This document shows positions 57,540-64,000 of a stretch of 64,000 nucleotides of DNA, in pieces. The stretch's first letter is position 1; the number at the start of each line of letters is the position of its first letter. A model generated the notes under the pieces. It ran no database searches. It was given only the letters and a program-made list of their open reading frames with translations, and was not told the origin of the DNA. Position numbers and translations under genes: made by a program. Origin of the DNA: Adlercreutzia mucosicola DSM 19490 (GTDB taxonomy: Bacteria > Actinomycetota > Coriobacteriia > Coriobacteriales > Eggerthellaceae). Where the stretch lies: the NCBI RefSeq assembly GCF_000422625.1, contig NZ_AUGK01000005.1, positions 186,001-250,000 on the forward strand, written 5' to 3'.

Positions 57540-58108
57540 AGGATACCCTCCTTTTCCAGAATGCGTTGCACTTCGCGGGCGATGGCGAACACCGACTTGC
57601 CCGCCGTGTCCACCGTCACGTCGGCCACAGCCTCGTACAGGGGCAGGCGCTCAGCGGCGCGGGCCCGAGCCGCTTCCAAGTTCTGGAACAGCGGGCGGGT
57701 GGACACGTCGCTGATGCGGCTGGCGGCCTCATCGGCGGTCACGTGCAGATACACCACAAAGCCGCTCTCGCGGAACACCTCGTGGTTCTCGGGCGTGACC
57801 ACCACGCCGCCCCCGCAGGACACGAGCAGCGGATCGGGCTTGGCGCCCAGCTCGCGCAGCACCTCGGTCTCGATGGCGCGAAATCCCGCCTCGCCCGACT
57901 CGGCGAAGATGTCCTTCACGCGCTTGCCCTCGCGGCGCTCGATGTAGGTGTCCATGTCCACAGAGGCCACGCGGCAGCTGCGCGCGAGGCGGCGGGCCAC
58001 CGAGGTCTTGCCCGCCCCCATGAAGCCGACGAAGAACACGGGGCGCACCAGGGTGAGCGACTCGGGCTCGGGTGCGCGGCGCGCAGCGCCGGGGTTTCTC
58101 CCGCCCAT
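57521..58108 (-). CDS. aroK: Shikimate kinase
   Basis: AroK phosphorylates shikimate with ATP. The 195 residues have the P-loop GFMGAGKTSVARRLA (about 25-40), DMDTYIERREGKRVKDIFAESGE (in part, shikimate-binding Asp), CGGGVVVTPENH and the lid RPLFQN. ATG 58108 begins 1 nt after the aroC stop. About 17 residues precede the first strand, so a later start (GTG within SLTLVRPVFF) is possible. Confidence 0.94.
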   Translation of the reverse strand: MGGRNPGAARRAPEPESLTLVRPVFFVGFMGAGKTSVARRLARSCRVASVDMDTYIERREGKRVKDIFAESGEAGFRAIETEVLRELGAKPDPLLVSCGGGVVVTPENHEVFRESGFVVYLHVTADEAASRISDVSTRPLFQNLEAARARAAERLPLYEAVADVTVDTAGKSVFAIAREVQRILEKEGILCPQPK

Positions 58109-58109
58109 G

Positions 58110-59276
58110 CTAGCGCCCCATGGTGCGCAGGCGCTGCTTGTAGGCCTTGATGGAGGCCTTGATGTCGGCCATGCAGGTGCTGCCGAAGGCCTCGATGTAG
58201 GCGTTGGCCAAGGCGAAGGCCACCTCCCCCTCGGCCACCACGGCGGCCGCGGGCACCGCGCACACATCCGAGCGCTCCTTGGACGCCTCTTCCGCATCCA
58301 GGGTATCCAGGTTCACCGTGCCGAGCGGCTGCATCAGCGTGGGAATGGGCTTCATGGCCGCGGTCACCACCAGGGGCATGCCGTTGGTCATACCGCCCTC
58401 CAGGCCGCCGGCGTTGTTGGACGAGCGCACGAAATCGCCGCCCTCCAGCACGATGGGATCGTGCACCTGGCTGCCCGGACGATCGGCCGCCTTAAATCCG
58501 AGACCGAATTCCACGCCCTTGATAGCGGGGATGGAGAACAGGGCCGCGCCGATGCGGGCAGTGAGGCGATCGGCGCCGCAGGCGTAGGTGCCCAGGCCCG
58601 GCACCAGGCCGGTGGCCACGATGCGGAAGGTGCCCCCGAGGCTCTCTCCCGCGTCGCGGGCCTTGTCGATGGCGCGCTTCATGGCCGTGGTGGCCCGCGC
58701 ATCGGGGCAGCGCATCTCCGACAACTCGATATCGAGCGGCTTGTGCTCGGCGGCATCGGCCATGGTCTCATCGGCCATGGACGCGTCGGCCACCGACACC
58801 ACGTAGCTCATCACATCCACGCCCAGCTCGGCCAAAAACTCCCGGGCGATGCCGGCGGCGGCCACGCGGGCCGCCGTCTCGCGGGCGCTCGCCCGCTCTA
58901 AGATGTTGCGGCAGTCGTCGGTGTTGGTGCGCAGCACGCCTACCAAATCGGCGTGACCCGGGCGCGGGCACACCTCGCGCACCAGATCAGCGGGAGCGCT
59001 GCCGAAGGGCGCCATGCGATCGGTCCAGTTCTCCCAATCGCGGTTAGCCACCGTAAGGGCGATGGGGCTGCCGATGGTGCGGCCGAAGCGCACACCGCTC
59101 GTCACCTGCACCGTGTCCTTCTCGATGGCCATGCGGCCGCCCCGGCCGTAACCGGCCTGGCGCCGCGCCAGATCGGCGTTGATGTGCTCCACCGACACCG
59201 GCAGACCCGCCGGCACGCCCGTCACGATGGCCGTGAGATTCGGCCCGTGACTCTCTCCCGCTGTGATGTATTCCAT
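58110..59276 (-). CDS. aroC: Chorismate synthase
   Basis: AroC makes chorismate from EPSP using reduced FMN. The 388 residues begin MEYITAGESHGPNLTAIVTG, a clear signature, with ARRQAGYGRGGRM, RPGHADLVGVLR, ERASARETAARVAAAG (the His-Ala/Ser-Arg type motif) and SSNNAGGLEGGMTNG near the FMN site. The ATG at 59276 lies about 60 nt downstream of a TACAAT -10 element. It heads the aroC-aroK-aroB-aroQ-pepP operon. Confidence 0.97.
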   Translation of the reverse strand: MEYITAGESHGPNLTAIVTGVPAGLPVSVEHINADLARRQAGYGRGGRMAIEKDTVQVTSGVRFGRTIGSPIALTVANRDWENWTDRMAPFGSAPADLVREVCPRPGHADLVGVLRTNTDDCRNILERASARETAARVAAAGIAREFLAELGVDVMSYVVSVADASMADETMADAAEHKPLDIELSEMRCPDARATTAMKRAIDKARDAGESLGGTFRIVATGLVPGLGTYACGADRLTARIGAALFSIPAIKGVEFGLGFKAADRPGSQVHDPIVLEGGDFVRSSNNAGGLEGGMTNGMPLVVTAAMKPIPTLMQPLGTVNLDTLDAEEASKERSDVCAVPAAAVVAEGEVAFALANAYIEAFGSTCMADIKASIKAYKQRLRTMGR

Positions 59277-59296
59277 AGATTCGCTTCCTCACCAAG

Positions 59297-59335
59297 GGGG
59301 CGCGTGCGCGCCCCGAACGTACGCGCGCTATTGTA
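59297..59335 (-). promoter_or_regulatory. -10 element and leader hairpin of the aroC operon
   Basis: TACAAT lies at 59330-59335 on the minus strand. Downstream, GGGGCGCG/CGCGCCCC (59297-59314) forms an 8-bp hairpin in the leader. It might instead end the asnS transcript, although no T-run follows. Confidence 0.45.
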
Positions 59336-59369
59336 GCGCACTCGGATACCCGGTGAGCAGCGCAAACCC

Positions 59370-60809
59370 CTAGAACTCGGCGTTTCCCACCGTACGGGGG
59401 TGTGGAATGACGTCGCGGATGTTGCTCACGCCGGTCAGGTACATCACCAAGCGCTCGAAGCCCAGGCCGAAGCCGGCGTGGGAGCAGGTGCCGAAGCGGC
59501 GCAGGTCCAGATAGGCGCGGTACTGCTCGGCCTCCATATCCAACTCGGCGATGCGGCGCTCGAGCACCTCCAGGCGCTCCTCGCGCTGGGACCCGCCCAC
59601 GATCTCGCCGATGCCCGGCACGAGGCAGTCCATGGCGGCCACGGTGCGGCCGTCGTCGTTCAAGCGCATGTAGAAGGCCTTGATGGCGGCCGGGTAGTCG
59701 GTCACGAAGGTGGGACAGCCGAAGTGCTCCTCGGTGAGATAGCGCTCGTGCTCGGTCTGCAGGTCGATGCCCCACTCCACAGGGTACTCGAAGGCGCGGC
59801 CGGCGGCCTGGGCGGCCAGCAGGATGTCCACGGCCTCGGTGTAGGTGATGCGAGCGAAGTCGGAGGCGGCCACGTGGGTCAGGCGCTCGATGAGCCCCTT
59901 GTCGACGAACTTGTTCAGCATGGCCAGCTCATCGGGGCAGCGCTCCATCACCTCGGTGATGACGTACTTCAGCATGGCCTCGGCCAGCTCCATGTCGTCC
60001 TCAAGATCGGCGAAGGCGATCTCGGGCTCCACCATCCAGAACTCGGCGGCGTGGCGGGCGGTGTTGGAGTTCTCGGCCCGGAAGGTGGGGCCGAAGGTGT
60101 ACACGTCGCCGAAGGCCATGGCGAAGTTCTCGGCGTTCAGCTGGCCGGACACGGTGAGCGACGCCGGCTTGCCGAAGAAGTCGGCGCTCCAATCCACTTC
60201 GCCGGCGACCAGGGCGCCCTCGCTGGCCGCGGCCGCCTCGACGCTCACGAGCGGCGGGCAGGCCGGATCGATGGTGGTCACGCGGAACATCTCGCCGGCA
60301 CCTTCGCAGTCGCTCGCAGTGATAATGGGCGTGTGCACGTAGATGAAGCCGCGGTCCTGGAAGAAGCGGTGGATGGCCCCGGCGGCCACCGAGCGGATGC
60401 GGAACACGGCGCGGAACAGGTTCGTGCGCGGGCGCAGGTGCTGCTGAGTGCGCAGAAACTCCACCGTGGCCCGCTTCTTCTGCAGCGGGTAGTCCGGCGT
60501 GGAGGTGCCCTCCACGCGGATGGAGGCCGCCGCGAGCTCGAAGGGCTGGGGGGCGTCGGGCGTGAGCTTCAGCGCCCCTTCCACCACGAGTGCCGCCGAC
60601 ACGTTCTGGTGGGCGATCTCGTCGTAGTTCTCCAAGGTGGCGCGGTCCATGACCACCTGCAGGTCCTTGAAGCAGCTGCCGTCGTTCAAGGTGACGAAGC
60701 CGAAATTCTTCATATCGCGGACCGATTTGACCCATCCGGCCACCGTGACGGCCTTCCCCTCGAAGGCGCCGGCGTCGGCGTAGAGCTGAGCGATCTTGAT
60801 GCGGTTCAT
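59370..60809 (-). CDS. asnS: Asparaginyl-tRNA synthetase
   Basis: AsnS charges tRNA-Asn. The 479 residues begin with the OB anticodon-binding domain ([24 protein letters not shown] in part), then the class II catalytic domain: [20 protein letters not shown], the [27 protein letters not shown] segment (in part), motif 2 [25 protein letters not shown] (in part) and motif 3 [15 protein letters not shown]. The asparagine type is shown by the AENSNT string. The ATG at 60809 has AAAGG 10 nt upstream. Confidence 0.97.
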   Translation of the reverse strand: MNRIKIAQLYADAGAFEGKAVTVAGWVKSVRDMKNFGFVTLNDGSCFKDLQVVMDRATLENYDEIAHQNVSAALVVEGALKLTPDAPQPFELAAASIRVEGTSTPDYPLQKKRATVEFLRTQQHLRPRTNLFRAVFRIRSVAAGAIHRFFQDRGFIYVHTPIITASDCEGAGEMFRVTTIDPACPPLVSVEAAAASEGALVAGEVDWSADFFGKPASLTVSGQLNAENFAMAFGDVYTFGPTFRAENSNTARHAAEFWMVEPEIAFADLEDDMELAEAMLKYVITEVMERCPDELAMLNKFVDKGLIERLTHVAASDFARITYTEAVDILLAAQAAGRAFEYPVEWGIDLQTEHERYLTEEHFGCPTFVTDYPAAIKAFYMRLNDDGRTVAAMDCLVPGIGEIVGGSQREERLEVLERRIAELDMEAEQYRAYLDLRRFGTCSHAGFGLGFERLVMYLTGVSNIRDVIPHPRTVGNAEF

Positions 60810-60900
60810 AGATGCGCGACCTTTCCCCGTAGGTGTGTTTTCCGTTCCGGCTATGATAGCAGGACGACGCGCCCGCGCCTATGCCCCCGCGCTCGGAATG

Positions 60901-61827
60901 CTACCGATCGAACCCCGCGGCATCGGCCATGATGGCGAACAGCTCGTCCTCGGGAATATCGAGGGCGGCCGTCTCGGTGATGTCGCGCAGGATGCCCACG
61001 GTGACCACGGCCTGGCCCACCAGCATGCCCGCCCCGTCGAAGAAGGTGCAGCCGGCCTCGCGCGCCGCAGCGGCCAGGGCCGTCTCGCCGTGGCCGTACA
61101 CCACGTCGAACACCGTCTGGTCCGCACGGAGCAGGGCCGTATCGAAGGGGGCTCCATCGCCCTCGTTCATGCCAAGGGGCGTGGCGTCGATGATGATGTC
61201 GGCCCCGGCGATGGCCTGGCGCGATGTGTCGTAGCTGCCGTAGCGGAAGTTCACTTGCTTATACACCTCGGCGAAGCTGAGATGGTGCTCGCGCAGGGCC
61301 GGCATGTCCACGATGCGGCCCACCATCTCCCCCAGCTCGTCCGCATAGGTGCGCAGCACCTCGTGGGAGCGCTCCACGCTGCGGCCCACAAGCACCACTT
61401 CGGCCGGTCCCGCCTGGGCCACGGCGTGCAGGATGGACAGCGACGTGGGACCCGTGCCGCAGACGACGACCGACGCGCCCTTGAACGTCACGCCCTCGCG
61501 CTCCAGAGAGGCCACGCAGCCCTGGCCGTCGGTGTTGTAGGCGATAAGCGTGCCGCCCTTGTTCGCCAGCACGTTGGCCCCGTGGGCTAGACGGGCCGAG
61601 GCCGCCTGCACGTCGGCCGCCGCGAGGGCCGCCGGCTTGTAGGGCGTGGTGATGTTGATGGAGAGGAAGTCGCGCTCGGCCAGGAAGCGCTCGGCCTGGG
61701 CCGGCTCGGGCAGATCCCGGGCCCCGTAGACCCAGGGCAGCCCCGCCCGCTTGAACACGGCGTTGTACATAACCGGCGACTTGGAATGCCCGATGGGATG
61801 CCCCAGGATGTACAGATGCTCGGTCAC
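60901..61827 (-). CDS. aroE: Shikimate dehydrogenase
   Basis: AroE reduces 3-dehydroshikimate with NADPH. The 308 residues start TEHLYILGHPIGHSKSPVMYN, with SINITTPYK (catalytic Lys region), the nucleotide-binding VVCGTGPTSLSILHAVAQAG, IIIDATPLGMNEGD and VFDVVYGHGETALAAAA. GTG 61827 has AAGGAG 7 nt upstream and overlaps the yqeG stop (GTGA). The glycine-rich loop reads CGTGPTS, not GAGGAA, so cofactor choice could differ from E. coli AroE. Confidence 0.94.
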   Translation of the reverse strand: MTEHLYILGHPIGHSKSPVMYNAVFKRAGLPWVYGARDLPEPAQAERFLAERDFLSINITTPYKPAALAAADVQAASARLAHGANVLANKGGTLIAYNTDGQGCVASLEREGVTFKGASVVVCGTGPTSLSILHAVAQAGPAEVVLVGRSVERSHEVLRTYADELGEMVGRIVDMPALREHHLSFAEVYKQVNFRYGSYDTSRQAIAGADIIIDATPLGMNEGDGAPFDTALLRADQTVFDVVYGHGETALAAAAREAGCTFFDGAGMLVGQAVVTVGILRDITETAALDIPEDELFAIMADAAGFDR

Positions 61828-62357
61828 GGCCGCTCTCCTTCCGCTTGTTGGATGTTCGCGACGGGCTCCGGCGCCCGATCGCCCAAAATGGCGCGCTCCA
61901 CGTTGCGCAGCAGCAGCGTGTGGGGCAGATCCTGCTCCACCAAAGGCTGCAGCATGTAGGCGGGAAGGCCCGCAACGTGGGCCCCCAGCACATCGGTGGC
62001 CAGCTGGTCGCCGATGACCACGGTGTCGCGCCGAGTCGCCCCCAGCTTCCGCATAGCCGCGAGAAAGGCCGGCGGCAGGGGCTTCATCGCCTTGGCCACC
62101 ACGGGCATCATAAGCTCCGCGCCCAAGCGATGGGGGGTGTCGTGCCAGTTGTTCGACACCAGGCAGAACGCCACCCCGGCCTCCCGGGCGCGCCCGAGCC
62201 ACATCCCCACGTCGCGGGGAATCTCGCGGGTATCGCGGGCGAGGATGGTGTTGTCGATGTCGAGCAGCACGTGGATGCGGCCGCAGCCGATAAGATCGCG
62301 GTCGATGTCCACGCAGGTGATGCGCGAGAAGTACCGGTCGGGAGTGAGCAGGGCCAT
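61824..62357 (-). CDS. YqeG-family HAD-type phosphatase
   Basis: This 177-residue HAD-superfamily IIIA hydrolase has motif I HVLLDIDNTILARDTREI (nucleophile Asp), motif II VSNNWH and motif IV-type VIGDQLATDVLGAHVAGLPAY. The family, including Bacillus YqeG, is often next to yqeH and aroE. In B. subtilis yqeG-yqeH-aroE-yqeI is the order, and here yqeG abuts aroE directly. ATG 62357 has no good ribosome site, so coupling to the upstream mltG is likely. Substrate unknown. Confidence 0.9.
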   Translation of the reverse strand: MALLTPDRYFSRITCVDIDRDLIGCGRIHVLLDIDNTILARDTREIPRDVGMWLGRAREAGVAFCLVSNNWHDTPHRLGAELMMPVVAKAMKPLPPAFLAAMRKLGATRRDTVVIGDQLATDVLGAHVAGLPAYMLQPLVEQDLPHTLLLRNVERAILGDRAPEPVANIQQAEGERP

Positions 62358-62379
62358 GGGCGCGACGGGGGCGGTCGGC

Positions 62380-63570
62380 CTACTTGGAGCCGCCGTCGCC
62401 GGCATCGGCATTGCCCGTGCCGCCGGAATGATCGGCGATGGCCTGCTGGTGCTGTTCGTAGGTCTCGCTGAAGTAGTGCTGCACCACGCCGTTCTCATCG
62501 GGCGCGAAGTAGAAGAACATGTCGTTGGTCTCCAGCGGCGCGCACACGGCCTCCAAGCTGGCCAGGCCCGGCGAGCAGATGGGCGTGGGCGGCAGACCCT
62601 CGTTGGTGTAGGTGCTGTAGGGATCGTCGGCGTGCACCTCCTCGCCCGTGGGGTCGTGGCCCACCACGTAGGCGGTGGTGGCGTCGGACTCCAGGTAGGG
62701 GCGGTCGGATGCCAGGCGGTTGTAGAACACGCCGGCCACATGGGCCCGCACCTCGGCGTCGTCTGAGGACTCCTTCGCCACGATGGAGGCCAAAGTCACC
62801 GTCTGGTACAGGTTCAGGCCCTGGCTCTCGGGGAAGGCGTAGGACAAATTCGCCGTTTCCTTGGCGAACTGGTCCAGCATCATGCGCACCACGGCCTCGG
62901 CGTCCATGTCCTCGGTCACGCCGTAGGTCTTGGGGAACAAAAAGCCCTCGAGGGAGTTGATGCCCGCCGTCTCCAGGAACGGGTAGTCGCCCGCGTAGGT
63001 GCTGGCATCCGACGAGGCATCCAGGAAGGACTGGGCCGTCACACGCCCGCCCGTGGCCTCTTCCACGAGCGCCGCCAAAGCCTCGCGGGTGATGTCCTCG
63101 GGCACGGCCAGCTTATCGCCCACGAAGGCGGGACCGGCCATGATGGTCTGTACCAGCTGCTCGGGGGTGCTGCCGCCGGCGAAGGTGTAGGTGCCGGGAA
63201 TGAGCGAGGAGGCCGCCTCCAGGCGGTTCACCTCGTTCACGAAATCCTGGGATGTGGCCACCAGCTTCGCCGCCACGAGCGCCTCGCCGATGGACGACGC
63301 GCTCTCCCCCTCCTCGATGGTCACCTCCACCGACTGACCCTCGGGCAGAAGCTCTACCTGGGGCGTGCAGCCGCGGAAGAGGAAGAAGGCGCCCACGGCC
63401 AGCACGATCACGATGAGCACCGCCACGAAGATGGCCGGCTTCGGATCGCGCCTGGGCATGATGGCGCTGGTGTCGTAGGTGCGGAACTCCCGATCGCCCT
63501 TGGCATGGGCCGCGCGGGCCGCATGGGTGGGACGGGAGGAATAGGTCACGGTCTTCTTGTGAAGGGCCAC
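62380..63570 (-). CDS. mltG: Endolytic transglycosylase MltG
   Basis: MltG cuts nascent peptidoglycan strands at the inner membrane. The 396 residues have a basic cytoplasmic start, one transmembrane helix (AIFVAVLIVIVLAVGAFFLF), a LysM-like domain (VEVTIEEGESASSIGEALVAAK in part) and the YceG domain with GFLFPKTYGV, catalytic Glu in SIVAKESSDDAEVRAHVAGVFYNRL (in part) and YSTYTNEGLPPTPICSPGL (in part). The last 20 residues are Gly/Asp-rich. GTG 63570 has AAAGG 7 nt upstream. It follows ruvX, the usual actinobacterial order. Confidence 0.95.
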   Translation of the reverse strand: MALHKKTVTYSSRPTHAARAAHAKGDREFRTYDTSAIMPRRDPKPAIFVAVLIVIVLAVGAFFLFRGCTPQVELLPEGQSVEVTIEEGESASSIGEALVAAKLVATSQDFVNEVNRLEAASSLIPGTYTFAGGSTPEQLVQTIMAGPAFVGDKLAVPEDITREALAALVEEATGGRVTAQSFLDASSDASTYAGDYPFLETAGINSLEGFLFPKTYGVTEDMDAEAVVRMMLDQFAKETANLSYAFPESQGLNLYQTVTLASIVAKESSDDAEVRAHVAGVFYNRLASDRPYLESDATTAYVVGHDPTGEEVHADDPYSTYTNEGLPPTPICSPGLASLEAVCAPLETNDMFFYFAPDENGVVQHYFSETYEQHQQAIADHSGGTGNADAGDGGSK

Positions 63571-63629
63571 GAGACAGCCTTTCTCCTGGATGGCCGACCG
63601 AAAGGCGGGATGCCGGCGCGGCGCCTCCC

Positions 63630-64000
63630 CTAGGCGCGGGCGCGCTCGTCGAGCCACGATTGCAAAAACAAACTCGCGGCTATCATATCCACTTTTCCGC
63701 GCATCTCGCGCTCGCTTAGGCCCTTTTCACGCAAACTCCGCTTGGCCTCGGCCGAACTCAGGCGCTCATCTGCGAAAACATGGGGAATGCCGCAGGCGGC
63801 GCTGATGGCGGCGGCCACCTTGCGGATGCGGGCCGCCTGGGGGCCCTCCTCGCCGGCCAGGGTGCGGGGCAGCCCGCAGACGAGCAGCTCCGGCTCCCAA
63901 TCTTCCAGCAGGCGCCGGAAGGGCTTGGCCGCGCCCGTCACCTCGGCGGCCGGCAGCACGCACACGGGGCTTGCCACCCGCTCGCCGGGATCGCTCACGG
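63630..64000 (-). CDS. ruvX: Holliday junction resolvase-like RuvX (YqgF), N-terminus outside the window
   Basis: RuvX is an RNase H-like nuclease linked to 16S rRNA maturation and recombination. The visible C-terminal 123 codons include AVSDPGERVASPVCV, LLVCGLPRTLAGEEGPQA, VFADERLSSAEAKRSLRE and VDMIAASLFLQSWLDE, all family features. The first catalytic Asp strand lies upstream of position 64000. Confidence 0.92.
   Translation of the reverse strand, partial: VSDPGERVASPVCVLPAAEVTGAAKPFRRLLEDWEPELLVCGLPRTLAGEEGPQAARIRKVAAAISAACGIPHVFADERLSSAEAKRSLREKGLSEREMRGKVDMIAASLFLQSWLDERARA

Overview
The window is high-GC, densely packed bacterial chromosome. Gene order, protein style and frequent GTG/TTG starts suggest a Coriobacteriia member, most likely Eggerthellaceae (an Eggerthella, Gordonibacter or Adlercreutzia relative). 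That assignment is inference, since no rRNA lies in the window. Almost everything is core metabolism and cell biology. Accessory material sits in a few well-defined places.

Layout: 1-5.4 kb carries cell-envelope genes on the minus strand: a GT2 glycosyltransferase cut by the window edge, a WecA/TagO-type lipid-carrier sugar-phosphate transferase, and two secreted NlpC/P60 hydrolases, one with PASTA-like and glucosaminidase domains. 5.5-13.9 kb has ligA, an HdeD-like membrane protein, nnrD, a hybrid sensor kinase, glmS and acpS. 14-19.1 kb has pheST behind a T-box leader, then a secreted coiled-coil/RlpA-like protein. 19.3-21.8 kb is a plus-strand unit of an antitoxin-like protein, a PIN-domain toxin-like protein and recN. 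22-30 kb has a membrane-anchored polysaccharide deacetylase, uvrB with a LexA-type box, yeiH, an orphan HTH gene with an AT-rich palindromic operator, coaE and rpsA. 30.2-31.9 kb is a complete IS30-type insertion sequence with 30-bp inverted ends and 13-bp flanking direct repeats. 32-36.2 kb has a PiT phosphate transporter, a TSCPD protein, glnK-amtB and a GNAT acetyltransferase.

36.4-64 kb resembles the block seen in Bacillus and many Gram-positives: aroC-aroK-aroB-aroQ-pepP ... efp ... accB-accC-asp23-nusB-xseB-dxs. Two changes stand out. The accB slot holds a carboxyltransferase (OadA/PycB type) fused to a full AccB-type biotin carrier. About 10 kb of accessory genes separate pepP from efp: a two-component system with a LanFEG-like ABC exporter, a LysR/EamA divergent pair, an AraC-DMT pair and a YczE-type membrane protein. 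Upstream of asnS-aroC lie ruvX (cut by the window end), mltG, yqeG and aroE in one overlapping run.

The most unusual non-coding signals are a 24-bp palindrome-forming repeat in six copies (43.0-43.15 kb and 50.3-50.4 kb), a pair of ~35-bp hairpin repeats with compensating changes after recN, a 20-bp perfect inverted repeat after degV, a nested imperfect inverted repeat before the GNAT gene, and -10 elements so close to start codons that leaderless mRNAs are implied for an NlpC/P60 gene and the WecA/TagO-like gene. No CRISPR array, rRNA or tRNA was recognised. I did not find a clear candidate for a wholly new multi-gene system. The best leads are the toxin-antitoxin-recN unit, the repeat family and the accessory island.
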